From: Eleginops maclovinus
Taxonomy: Eukaryota; Chordata; Actinopteri; Perciformes; Eleginopidae
NCBI RefSeq assembly: GCF_036324505.1
Contig: NC_086350.1
Location: forward strand, 23,885,757 to 23,949,756
DNA length: 64,000 bases
Reading direction: 5' to 3'
Position 1 is the stretch's first letter; the number at the start of each line of letters is the position of its first letter. Positions 49,212 through 60,245 of the stretch are shown piece after piece. The notes below the pieces were generated by a model that was given only the letters and a program-made list of their open reading frames with translations, ran no database searches and was not told the DNA's origin. The position numbers and the translations under genes are program-made.

Positions 49212-50812
49212 GTATTTTTAACATCGTAATTTGCTTACTCCTTATTACATGCAGCAATCTTTGTTAAGCAATAGCCAGCCTGTGAAGATCTGATTTCTTC
49301 ACAAATGTTCATATGGCTTATTTCAAAGCTTTACTCTTAGTTTAAAGAGTTTGGAGGGCCTTGATTTATTTGTCAGACTTTCTAAACCCCAAAAAGCCAT
49401 TGCAAAATCGTAAGTGATGGATTAAGCAGTCTTTAGCATTTTAGCATTCGCTGCTAATTAGCTTGCTACTTACATGAGTAACCTAATGTTGCTTCCAAAG
49501 CCAAGAAATATGTAAGAACAATAAAGGCATTAAGTTAGAATGTTGACCATCACCTGGTAGCATGTAGCTTTAGCCTCTGTCTTTTAGCATAACATAATAA
49601 AGCATGTATGTATCTTTTATTCTTTTTCATTTAAAGCTGATATCATCTTCTGGCAATAGTCCACATATGAGCCATCATATTGAAATAATAATTTTGCTAT
49701 GGTTTAAGAAACTAAAACCAATTGTCATGGAAAAACTGTCTTTATAAATTTCAGCTCAGTCCGTAGACTCTCGGCCTGGCAAACGGGTTCTCTGTTAGCT
49801 GCCAATTGCTTTTCAGAGTAGTATTGTATATGTAATATATTCATATTGTACTGATGGAAAGCTTGAGAGTGTCACAACAAAATAACATGGAGTGGGCGGA
49901 GCCTAACGAGCAATCAGTTGTGTTATAATAATTATTTTTAAATCATTATCATCACTAATTATCAATGTCATCACAATGCAATTTCCAGCATTTCTATCAT
50001 CATAAACATCATCCCATCGCCATCATGTTGTCATCACCCTTTTCATGTTGTCACCATCATCATCCTCACCATCTTGTCCCATCCTCCATGTCTTCCCACT
50101 TCCTGTTTCGCCATCATCCGCAAGGTAATTCTTCAACATGACATTTTAACTTCAAAACGCACAAATGAACGAAAGCTCTGACTCCATTTTCCAGTATTTC
50201 CTATCACATGGATCCATATCACAGTAACAATGCATCGATCCTCATGTGCTGATGTGGGGGGAGGATAATAGGAAATATGAATCTATTTCTAAAGGATTGA
50301 TTGCCTCTCTCTTGTTGTTCGCCCCAGTCGTGGTTACACCTCTCATCGACATTTCACTGTGTTGTCAAGCGATGATTAAGATGAATTAAAAGAACCCTCT
50401 TTATACCCTCTTTACAGTTAGACCCCTCTCTAACTGCAATCCTGACTCTCTGATTCAGTTATCTATGTTATAGGATTTGGATAGCAAAAGAATGGTGTAG
50501 GAATGAGTCTTAAATCCACGAAATTAGTTAGCATTTTACCACTGTGGTCAACACAAGCCTAAGAGATTTCATTCCACAAGTAAATATATCAGTAAATACC
50601 TAACTCATGAAAGCTATTTGTCATAAAAAAGGCTGTTGCCAACACGTGTCTAAATATGAGTAAATTACACCATCCATTAGCAGCCTTTAGCTTAGCAGTG
50701 GTGACGTGCAGTCATGCTGATGAAATGATTTTTTTATAAAGCCTACCGTTAGCGTTTTTCTTCAGCCTTTTTTTAGGGACAAAAAAATGAACCCTCATTT
50801 TCTTTCCTGCAG
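49212..50812 (+). other. kiaa1549: Intron 2
   Basis: GT at 49212, AG at 50811-50812 after CCTCATTTTCTTTCCTGCAG. It contains an ATCATCA-rich stretch at about 49930-50060 and family A copy 4 near the end. Confidence 0.7.
50496..50725 (+). repeat. Interspersed repeat, family A, copy 4
   Basis: GTAGGAATGAGTCTTAAATC, GTTAGCATTTTACCAC, GTCAACACAAGCC, ATCAGTAAATACC, CATTAGCAGCC and TTTAGCTTAGCAGTGGTGAC, in the same order as the copy at 4799-5095, with an internal deletion. Confidence 0.55.
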
Positions 50813-51640
50813 AGGAGCCCGTGAGCAGCCGTCCAGCCTGGGATCTCCCTACCGTCCCAGAGTCGCTGCTGTCCACTGTGGGCGACCACGATGTCACACT
50901 TCCTGCCAACATCACCAGCCCCTTCTCCACCCATCAGTGGAACACCACCACTCCGGCGCACACCAGAAACACCTCACGGCTGATGACCACAGCAACCAGC
51001 ATCATAACCACGCCTCTACCACCAACCACCACCACCACCTCAATTCGACCGTCATCCACCACAGCACAAACACCAATAGCATCGACTGACACCATCAGCC
51101 AGGACACTGTGACTAACGAGAGACTCCAGCTGACCACAGTAACCACGACTACGCCCTCGATGACCACCCTTACTGTGACCACTGCTGAGGTGATGACGAC
51201 AATGGCGCCAACCACTGGGAGCGCAGCAACAGAATCACCAAATACAACTGCCGCTTCAACCACACAGCAAACCACAAGCCTCAAACCCACCACTCTGGCT
51301 ACAACCAAGCCTCCAACCACCACGACAACCACACCTGCCCCGCCCACCACCACCACTTCTACTACAACGGTCGCCCCAACTACTACAACCACCACCACTA
51401 CTACAACCACTACCCCTCCTCCTACCACGACCACAACGACTACTCCTGCACCTACTACTACTGTCGCCACTACCACTTCTACTACTACCACTACAACCAC
51501 AGAGGTTCCCACCACCACTGTGTTCATCCCAATCGAGACCACGCCCCCTCCACTCGCGACCACTGAACCCCTGTCCAGCACCAGCCCAGAGGAAAGTCCT
51601 CTACCATGCAACGTGACAGAGAAATACTGGGTCAAAACAG
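50813..51640 (+). CDS. kiaa1549: KIAA1549-family (UPF0606) protein, coding exon 3: Thr-rich mucin-like region
   Basis: Acceptor CCTGCAG ends at 50812; donor AACAG|GTACGT begins at 51641. The 276-residue frame (about residues 288-563) starts EEPVSSRPAWDLPTVPESL, passes through NIT, NTT and NTS sequons, and becomes almost pure Thr/Pro/Ser (roughly 51000-51560). It resembles a mucin domain, expected to carry dense O-glycans and hold the ectodomain extended. The last residues, PLPCNVTEKYWVKT, begin the conserved folded region completed by exon 4. Thr codons vary (ACC, ACT, ACA, ACG), so the tract is not a simple DNA repeat. The Val-rich frame on the opposite strand is its shadow. Confidence 0.85.
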
Positions 51641-52080
51641 GTACGTGTCTACGATAAACAGGAAGTACAACACTATACTTGTGGGGCAATAAATATCTGT
51701 AAAAAAAAAAAGTAACCTCCGATAGGGCATGCTGTTGGAAAATGTTATTTAAACCAATGATAAAGAATGGGATTTCAGAAGCGAAGGCACAATGCAGCTA
51801 TTATGTAATTACATGCAAATTCATTAAAAGCAAAGCAAGGGGCAGATGTTCCCTGGTCATAAACACTTTTATTAATAAGAGGCTGGAGAATATTCATTTT
51901 ATTATGGAGAGATATGGGTTGATCCTACAGTACTAAGGACTTTAATAAGGTTGGGAATGAATGCAAAATGGCCAAGGAGACATTTAACCAATATACAAGC
52001 TCCTGTTTCCTTACGGTCAAAGACACAGAAAATGAATACGTATGAAGCTTACATTTCTTTTGTCATTTTTTCCTCCACAG
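51641..52080 (+). other. kiaa1549: Intron 3
   Basis: Short intron with donor GTACGT and acceptor TCATTTTTTCCTCCACAG. No repeat recognised. Confidence 0.8.
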
Positions 52081-52196
52081 TTCTGTCCATTGAGCTGCGT
52101 AGGAACCGCCTGGATCTGATCCTGAAACAGAACCTCTCTAAAGGACTGAGCCATGCCCTGCAGAGAGCGCTGAATGATTCCACAGCCTACGCACAG
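52081..52196 (+). CDS. kiaa1549: KIAA1549-family (UPF0606) protein, coding exon 4: conserved ectodomain
   Basis: Enters in phase 1 and ends in phase 0 at CACAG|GTAAGT. Encodes VLSIELRRNRLDLILKQNLS and KGLSHALQRALNDSTAYAQ, which belong to the conserved domain of unknown function of the KIAA1549 family. A beta strand followed by a long amphipathic helix is suggested by the pattern, like the start of a SEA-type fold. Exon size and phases fit its neighbours. No stop or frameshift. Confidence 0.85.
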
Positions 52197-52369
52197 GTAA
52201 GTGTCTTACAGGCTCAGCTGTAGTAACTACAAAACTATTTGATGTAGCTAAAGTCTTTTGTAGCCAAATTCACAGTCTCTTCCTAAGCCGAACCCAGCCC
52301 TTGTGTTGCCTAAAAAATAGTGTTGTTGCATTGAGTGGACTATAAAGCCAAAACGGCCTGTCTCTGGAG

Positions 52370-52690
52370 ACCAAGTGCCCGGACTTTCCCTAGATCTTCT
52401 GGCAATATTCTGCATCCACAGTGCCTATAGAGCATGTACTCGGACATTTTCCTTAAGCCCCACCTCTAATTTGCTCCATCACGGTTGGTCTTGGCGAATT
52501 TCAAGACTTGTAGGACCTAGAATGATTCGAATCAGGACTATTCAAATGTTCAGTCTGTGTAGTTGGTTCCCCTTAAGAAAAGTATCAGCTGATTTACAGA
52601 TGTGTCTTTTTCACATGTTTGTAAGACAATGGGAAAAAAATAGTTTCGGCCAAATGGCATCACATGACGGTTGAAGAACCACGTTTTGGC
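52370..52690. repeat. Dispersed repeat fragment (family D)
   Basis: Words AAGCCCCACCTCTAATTTGC, TCCATCACGGTTGGTCTTGG and AAATGGCATCACATGACGG have counterparts at about 38330-38460 (GCCTCGCCTCCAATCCACTC, TCCATCATGG, AAATGACATCACA). No coding capacity, class not determined. Confidence 0.35.
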
Positions 52691-53083
52691 CTCAACGAAA
52701 GTAGCTTCCAACCGCAGTCTAACTTCCTTGTTGGAAACTGCAAGTGTCCTGTTCTCACAAAGCTAAATGTGGAAAAGACACCATGTAGGATAAGAGCACC
52801 ATCCCTTACACATTTGAAACAGAAGCTAGAGATGTACCTAGCTAGCATTTAAACCTAACAAAGCCACGTTTCTTGATGAGGTTGAGAGTGAAAATCTGTT
52901 TGGCTACTAAGCACATGTAAATGGCTAGTAAACAGGGTCTAACAATTTGTGTATAGAAAGTATGGTGTTGACTGATAAAGATTACTCACTACCAACTCCA
53001 ACAGGTTTTTATGCTCTTGGTGTAAATGAAATGATCACTGGTGTCCTCCTGTTTGTCTAAACTCAGTAGAGTGCTTTCCTATC

Positions 53084-53084
<1 letters not shown>

Positions 53085-53155
<71 letters not shown>
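53085..53155. repeat. (GAT)n trinucleotide repeat, about 23 units
   Basis: Uninterrupted GAT/ATG run in intron 4. Confidence 0.96.
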
Positions 53156-54042
53156 GGATAATAAGTAAATCTTTAAATTGAAAGTTACCACGTTGCTGGC
53201 TCCTTCAGCGGGTCATCACAATCCTCTATAGTATTCATCATTCTCTCATCCTGCTCATTCTCCACACAAGGACTTATCTGAATGGTGCTAGAGAAGAAAT
53301 GAGAGGGGAATAATGCAGAGCTTGAGTTTGAATATAAATAACCTGTTGAATAGTCAGGTGGTGTTTACTCAGAGAGGTTATTACATACACACTCACACTC
53401 TACTGCTCACACACAAACACGATAATGGAAAAATAAATCCAGAATAAATTATTCTCTCCCTTTTTTCCTGCATCAAAACACTGCAGTAGAGTAATGTTTA
53501 TCTGTTGCAGGATGTTTTACCTTTGATTAGCCAACCTCTATTACATTCCCTCTTTGAGCTTCATTACTACAAGCTTTTACAAGGCATTAATGATTAATAG
53601 ACCTCTATTAAAACAAAACTAAACCTTATTTTTTATTAAAAAAGGCAAAACAATTATAGTTCTAATTAGAAGAACATATTTTAAGGTAAGTATATGTCAA
53701 AGTTTAGTCAGGATTCTGTTATGAAACCATTTAAAATATGTTATGACATCATATGCTATAAAAAAGAAAAACTCATACTTAAATGAAATCAGTGATCGTA
53801 TATTTTTCTTTCGAAGAATGTAGTATTAATCCAACCAAGTCAGTTTGTGGCAGTGAATAGGGTAACGCTATAATGCTCGCAATATATCACAAAAAAAACA
53901 ACTTTGACCAAAATAACCCCCCCTCAATAACAGTTTTTCATGCATGTCTTTTCCACCACACAAGTATTTGTTTCGTTTCCGACGAAAAATACAAGTAAAT
54001 ACCAGTATTTTAAACGTGTGATGAATTTAGATTAATTATTAA

Positions 54043-54347
54043 AGGGGCCCTATTATCCCTGTGTTCCCCACATCCCCCCGCCCCCCTGAAAGGCCTCAAT
54101 TTTACTCCTTTGTTTACTACTGTAACATAATGACATCATAATCATAATGACATCACTATGTAACACTCGCACTTCTATTGGCTAGCGTTGAAACACACTG
54201 AACATGATAGGCAAGAGGCGGGACATCCCTAAGTGGTCGACCAATCACAACAGAGCCGTATGACTAAAATAAAGAGCTTTTTGAACTTTAAACCATGGAG
54301 GCACTAAATACTGATATGAACCTGAAAACTAGCATAAAAGGGCCCCT
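54043..54347. mobile_element. piggyBac-like MITE family B, copy 2 (best preserved ends)
   Basis: TTAA (54039-54042) precedes AGGGGCCCTATTATCC, and AAAAGGGCCCCT precedes TTAA (54348-54351), giving inverted termini with TTAA on both sides, the signature of piggyBac-type insertion. The interior carries GAGGCGGGACATCCCTAAGT and CGACCAATCACAACAGAGCC, as in the copy at 28403. Length about 305 bp, no coding sequence. Confidence 0.7.
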
Positions 54348-54750
54348 TTAAACCTTTGATTAGTGACGAAAAAACGTATAGAAACTGTTCGAATTTGACT
54401 CGGGGAGAACCGGAAGTCGAATCGTCTGCGTCTCATCTCAAATGATCTCTCACACTCTTCCTCAATATTTACATAACTCCTATTGCTCCCATCCTCCATG
54501 TTCTCCCCTCTCAGTGAGCTCCCTGGGTTTAATCCGATTGATTTCCTGCCAACCTGTCTGTCTCTCCTGCCTGTTGGTCTTCCTGTCGAGCCTGCCCGCC
54601 TCCCTGTCTGTCCCCCTGTCTCTCTTCATCCCGCTGTCTGTCTGTCTTCATCTGCCCGCTCCTGCTATTTTTATCCAGTTGTTTGTGAGCCTGCACCGGG
54701 AGTGACTCAGTGTCTCTAAGCTCCAGTCCACTTTCATCTACCCCCTGCCA

Positions 54751-54776
54751 CACACACGCACGCACGCACGCACGCA

Positions 54777-54866
<90 letters not shown>

Positions 54867-54890
54867 CACACTCACACTCACACTCACACT
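54751..54890. repeat. Compound (CGCA)n(CA)n(CACTCA)n satellite
   Basis: CA/CGCA units (54751-54780), a long pure CA run to about 54859, then CACTCA units to 54890. Confidence 0.96.
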
Positions 54891-56024
54891 CTTAGTTCTC
54901 TTCTGCTCCATCAGATAATGTAAACTATTATTTGGCAGTCTGGATCAGTGCATTGATAGACAGCAGTGACAACAGAGAGGTATTAAACGGACTGTCCAGA
55001 GCTTTAGGAAGTAGGTAGTGTTTCGAGGAATTGGTTGTGGGCTACTTTTGTCTCCAGCAGGCAGAGAGACTGTCAAAGAGCATGTCATTTATCAAGCAGC
55101 TGTATTTAATGTGTCGCACTTCTGAACAATTGGTTGCCTTGTGTGATAAGTAGTGCTGTCAATTGAAAAATGTAATTGTCCTAATCACAATAATAATCTG
55201 TGATTAATCATGATTTCAAACTACCAATATATACTGTGCTTGCATTTTGGGGGATAAAACAAATACATGTTAGGTTTTTTAATAAAGAAACGCATGAGAA
55301 ACTGATAAGAGAAACCAGAGGGTTTTTTACTTTATTATAACATGGTTTCTGAATTATTCGCATGAAGACACTCAGCAAAAGCATCAACAGAGCCGCTTTC
55401 ACGTAAAGTCGCTGTGATCACCCCCTGTGTGATGTGCTCTACACAGGACATATTATCTCTGCTGCTATCATACTGCAGCTCTATCTGTTCCTACGGTGGG
55501 GACCCTGTCCCCTCTCTCACACTGTATACATCTTTTTCGATTAATTTGTGTGTAGATTCTTTTTAAGGTTATATATTTTTTATATATATATCCTCTAAAT
55601 ATTTTTCCAGATCCAATCACCAAGAGAGTTACCACATTAAATGTTTCAAACAGAACACAAGAAGCGGAATTAAGATTTACCAAAGGGGCTAATAATATAT
55701 CCATTTTTAACTTTTTATAAACTACTGGAAATATACAGGAAGTAAGTACTGAAGTAAAGCATATTTTGGAATACATGCATTTTACAATATTCATGTAGAC
55801 TTATTTTAGTTTTATCACAGATTACACACATCCCTGAAAGGAACTTTAGGTTTTTAATTTACCGAAACATATACAATGACATGTATTAAAGTGGCTGTGT
55901 TATAAGACACTCATTGGCAGTTTAACAACCAGTAGTGGATGCTACATAGCTGTAGGATGAGTTGCAGTTGTTAGGGAAGACATTAATAAACACTGGGATG
56001 AGTTTTTACTAAAAACAGATAAGC

Positions 56025-56398
56025 CTGGGGAGAAAGGAGAAGAGAGGAGAGGAGAGGAGAGAAGAAGATAGGAGAAGGAAGGGCGTTAGAGGAAAGACGA
56101 AGGGAAGAAGTGAGGAGAAGAAAGAGGAGATGGGAGAAGAGCAGAAAGGAAAGCAGGAGAAGAGGGAAGTAGAGGAGAGGTAAGAACAAGGAAAGGAGAA
56201 GAAAAGCGCAGGGGAGAGGAAATGAGAGAAGATTAGAGGAAAGGAGAGGAAGGAGGAGAAGATAGGATTGGAGAACCAAGGAGGAAGCGAGGAGAAGAAA
56301 GCCTATAGGAGAGGAGAGAGGAAGAAGATGAAAGGAGGAAAGAAGGGAGAGATGGTAGGGAAGGAGAGAGTAAAGGAAAATAGAGGAGAAGGAAAGAG
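56025..56398. repeat. Polypurine (GA-rich) tract, about 370 bp
   Basis: Nearly all A/G on the plus strand (GGAGA, GAAGA, AGGAAAG motifs) with scattered T. The minus strand is open as a Leu/Ser-rich frame only because of this bias. Such tracts can adopt triplex DNA structures. Confidence 0.9.
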
Positions 56399-56871
56399 CC
56401 ATAGTAACAACAGCCCCTTCTGCCAAGAGTGGAGGGTAGAGGAAGGTGGGCGGTGTATGGCTCCAGAAATACGAGTCTTGACTCACCACCGATTGTTGTC
56501 TCTGTGTGTTTTTCCAGGACACAGTTGGTCACATTTATCTCTGTCGAAGGCTGGAGCTCAAATATGCCCTGGAGACAGCTTTGCTTTTAATTTGAAAAAA
56601 CAAACAGGGATTGTAAATATCCTCAGTATGATGCATTTGTATTCTCAACACATAGCTAGTGCAGCATGTATTTGAAAAGATACACCTGTTGTACCTTGTT
56701 CTGATTTCTTCTCTGATACTGTTTTGTGGTGTGTTTGCTTTGATATATAAGAACACAAATCCTCTACACAAACACTGTGTTTTTATGATACATGTAAACA
56801 GCCTGTTTTCAAATAACAGGTGCAAGCAAAGCAAAACAAAAGACTTGAATTTGACTTTCTCTCTTTCACAG

Positions 56872-57094
56872 GTGGAACACGACGACTGCAGCCCCCACAA
56901 CGTGACGTTAGGTTACTACGTGACCAGTGGCAAAACCGTGTTCATCTCCTCCCTGGTGGTGGAGGCCATGCACATTTACGGTTTCGACAAGCTGCTATCG
57001 GACATCAGGCAGCACACCCCATTGGTTAAGGCCGTTTTGGTTCCTGTGGCAACCTGGATGCCCGCTCCGAGCATCCACCTGCAGCTGAAAACAG
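56872..57094 (+). CDS. kiaa1549: KIAA1549-family (UPF0606) protein, coding exon 5: conserved ectodomain
   Basis: Phase 0 in, phase 1 out at AACAG|GTGATG. Encodes VEHDDCSPHNVTLGYYVTSG, KTVFISSLVVEAMHIYGFDK and LLSDIRQHTPLVKAVLVPVA, then TWMPAPSIHLQLKT. It contains one Cys and an NVT sequon. The alternation of strands and helix, ending in a strand-like LKAVLVPVA stretch, continues the conserved family domain. The reading frame is intact and agrees with the family as I know it. Confidence 0.88.
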
Positions 57095-57118
57095 GTGATG
57101 AATCCTGAGTAAAAACGT

Positions 57119-57642
57119 ACGGTGGCCGACAGCTGCAAACGCGCTACCACCCAAAACTCTTACATCAGGGGACACTAAAAAGTGATGCACACAGCTGGGA
57201 CCGGAGTGCTTCTGATATGATTGCAGATCAGCTGTAAGCTAGCTAGCTGACATCATTTCAAATACACTGACAATACACTTATAATTATATACATATATTA
57301 TACAATTATAAAACAGACACATTTTTCCAGTGACAGTTGGCCAACTTTATAATCCCCAAATGTCAACAAGCACTCCGTTCCCAGCTGCATCACTCTTCGG
57401 TGTCCCAGTTTCGATGTGTTTTGTGCTTCTTGCAGCGTTTTGCGTTTGCAGCATTTCGATTATGCAGCGGTTTTCGTAAACGCCAACCAAGTTGGTGAAT
57501 GTTTTTTAAGTGCTGATCATGTATTGTCAAGTTTGTGAAGATGTTTCATTTGAATGGCATTTGGCACACTTAAGTTTTTATAATTGTATAATTGTTTGGA
57601 GTTTTGGCCCATGTAGTGCGTTTGCTCCTGTCAGCCACCGTA
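57119..57642. mobile_element. Fold-back transposon-like element, family C
   Basis: About 30-bp terminal inverted repeats: left TACGGTGGCCGACAGCTGCA with AACGCGCTAC next; right, inverted, TACGGTGGCTGACAGGAGCA with AACGCACTAC (about 26 of 30 identical). A second, inner inverted pair lies at about 57172-57213 (GGACACTAAAAAGTGATGCA, then AGCTGGGACCGGAGTGCTT) and 57371-57411 (inverted). The element begins and ends TA...TA, compatible with a TA target. It starts only 24 bp after exon 5. No coding capacity. Confidence 0.72.
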
Positions 57643-58339
57643 AGATGAGTTAAGATAGAACAACGTTTACATAACAGTATCCAGCAAAATTGGTAAGTGT
57701 GGAGGCATACAGAGAGGAGGAGGGAGAGCAGTGAGCAGAAGGAGAGCGGGGAATTAGAAAATGCAATGAGAGTTCAGGGAGGGAGACACAGGGGAAGAGA
57801 AGAGCGGAGACGAAATTAGAAAATTCTGATTACATGTCTGTTCTCCTTTACTCTTCTCTGATACCCTAAATCCCATACAAACTCCCATGATTGCAGAGCA
57901 AAGGCAAATTGTCCATTCATTTAGTCAGCCTAAAGCTTAAGCCTCTTAAAAAACACATTTCAGCGCGTGAACACACACACAACTAAACCGAGTCTTGTGG
58001 AAACAAGGGTAGGAGAATCAGGGCAATTAACAAATTGATGTTAAAAAGATACAAATGCAGGTTGTGAGCACTTAACTCATCTCAACTAAGATTTATTTTT
58101 CTATTTAACAATTCATAATGAGCCAGTTTTCAAGTTTGCATGAGCTCACTAGAGTTAGGTAGATTTTCCACTGGTGTTACTGATTGAGTTAAAGTCCCCA
58201 TGTGTGTTTAGAAAATATATATATTCAATTTCTTACATTTCAAGCTGCACTTATAACCCACAGAGAATACTCAAGCAGCTCCACAGTTTGTGTTATTGTT
58301 TTTCAGCTATTTGTTTTGATTTATTGGCTGCAACCTTGA

Positions 58340-58680
58340 AGGGGCTCTGTTATGTTCATTATCAGGTTCATATTTGTATTTTGTGTCTCCATGCTTTAAC
58401 GTTCAAAAAGCTCTTTTTTTTCTCTCAAACTGCCTGTTCTGCAGCACCTCTTTTCGCCCTCTGTCTAAAACACAGAGCCCAGTCTGCTCTGATTGGTTAG
58501 CTGGCGGCATTGTTGGGATTGGTCAACCGCTTAGAGATGTGTCAGAAATAAAGGCGACCCATAACTAAGTGTTACCGAAGTCCATTTGAAACTTTTTTCA
58601 GCCTTTGCAGAACATTTACATGCACAAAAACCTATATAACACAATACAGGAAAGGAAAAATCACCAAAAGCATTAAAGGG
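58340..58680 (-). mobile_element. piggyBac-like MITE family B, copy 3 (inverted)
   Basis: The ends read AGGGGCTCTGTTATGTTC on the left and, inverted on the right, AGAGGCCCTTTAATGC. The flanks TTGA and TCAA look like decayed TTAA. The reverse complement of the interior carries ACATCTCTAAGCGGTTGACC, AATCAGAGCAGACTGGGCTC and GGTTTTTGTGCATGTAAATG, closely matching the copy at 28403. Confidence 0.62.
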
Positions 58681-60245
58681 CCTCTTCAATGTTTACTTCC
58701 ACTCTCATTAACCGTGTTTTAAGCAGCAGCAGCTACAGTATCTGTTTTGGGGGAAAATGGTTAGCAGTTAGCCAGTGAACATAGAGAGCTGATTTTAGCA
58801 GCCAATAAGAGTTGGTGGACCCCAAAACAGAGCAAAAAGGTATATTTATACCTAAGGACTCCAAATCAATGCGTCTGCTGGATGTGTGACTAGCCAACTA
58901 TTTATAACGTGATTTTACAAAGTATTGCTTTAAATGATTCTTATAATAGACGTTTTAGTAGAGAGTCGTTGTGACAATTGGAGCAATTTATGCATTGCTT
59001 TTAGCATTATATTTTAGATCCATGTGTGCAGCAGGGACTTTTAATATTACTACCATCGGGTGTTGCCATATTCAGACATTTATGAATCCTCTACACAGTG
59101 GCTTTAATCACAAATTGCCAACCATCAATGACTGTGCTATGTCCATTTGCTGTAATCCCAACTGCGCTATGGTACATTTCCAAATGACACATTTCCTCGC
59201 CTGTAGAGTGATGTACACTGCAGTAAAACCTATTCCCATGTTAATGTGCAGCTGTGTATAAAGTAGACACTTTAGGCGAGAATAAAAATAAAATCCCTAT
59301 AAAATAAATAAAAATCCCTTTCTGGGCCTGTTCATCTCATAAACCATAAATACTCTAGTTATACCAATTCATTATCCACAGCCTAATTTGCATAAGATTA
59401 CCAACTGGGTCAACGCTGTTTGTGCGTGCAATTTGTAGCAGACTAAGAAATCAGTGAATATGTGAAAGAATCTTATCGCCTTTATTTGGAGATGAAGTAT
59501 TACGACGTATGAATTTAGGTCACAATATTGTTCCTCTGCTCCTATCTTCGTCCTTTACAGGGGTTTTAAAAAACAGTGGTGGAGACAGGCAAGACAATGG
59601 AGGGTGACTGCAATAAAAAGAACTGAGACAACATTAATAACATCCTCTATAATCTGCTGATGGACTCAATATTGTTTACCCTGCCGCCACAGTACGCAAT
59701 GGCGACGACTATTTTAGTTGTTCTCATTCCAGATAGTGGAGATAATCCTCTTTTCACTGCTGAGGTTTATCGTCAGACCGGAAGCGTCTATCTTTTCTTT
59801 CATTAATGCCAAAAACACAGCCCTAGATACAGAGTCCACATACAGCTGGATGATAGGTTGTTGTACAGTTCCTAAATCATTTCTCTTTTCCGTTTCTAGT
59901 TGTTCTGACGTCAAGTTTTGTAGCTATGGATAACACATTCTTTAAACTGAAAATAACGATTGTGATATAGGGGAGATTGGGCACATACTGCATGTAACAC
60001 TTTTTAGATAAACGTAATTTTAAAAGACGCGACACAAAATAAAAAAGCCAATTGCTGTGATCAGTAAATCACATGTGTGTCCTGTCAGTAGGAGGTGCGA
60101 TTTTGTACAAAATTAAAACAAATTAGGTATGATTTCAGTTTGAATGGAAGCTGTTCATTGTTGCTTTTGAACCAGTCAGTCGGGACAAAAGTAACACAAT
60201 GTTATACACTTGAATTGCTGATTTTAATTTAAATAACAGCTTCTA

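Larger units (their letters stand above)
52197..56871 (+). other. kiaa1549: Intron 4
   Basis: Donor GTAAGT; acceptor GACTTTCTCTCTTTCACAG. It holds a repeat-like segment at 52370-52690, a (GAT)n tract, a TTAA-flanked MITE, a long CA-rich tract and a polypurine tract, all listed separately. Confidence 0.8.

Noticed and set aside
48589..49257. Minus-strand 222-codon frame with a Glu-rich stretch
   Set aside because: Antisense of the poly-Ser part of coding exon 2; the plus-strand exon has proper splice sites and matching phases.
50934..51689. Minus-strand 251-codon Val-rich frame
   Set aside because: Antisense of the Thr-rich exon 3 (ACN read backwards gives NGT = Val/Gly-like).
54529..54855. 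Minus-strand Cys-Val frame continuing into Arg/Gln-rich sequence
   Set aside because: Created by the CA satellite and adjacent CTGTCTG-rich sequence.
55983..56522. Minus-strand 179-codon Leu/Ser-rich frame resembling a membrane protein
   Set aside because: Produced entirely by the polypurine tract; no homology signal.
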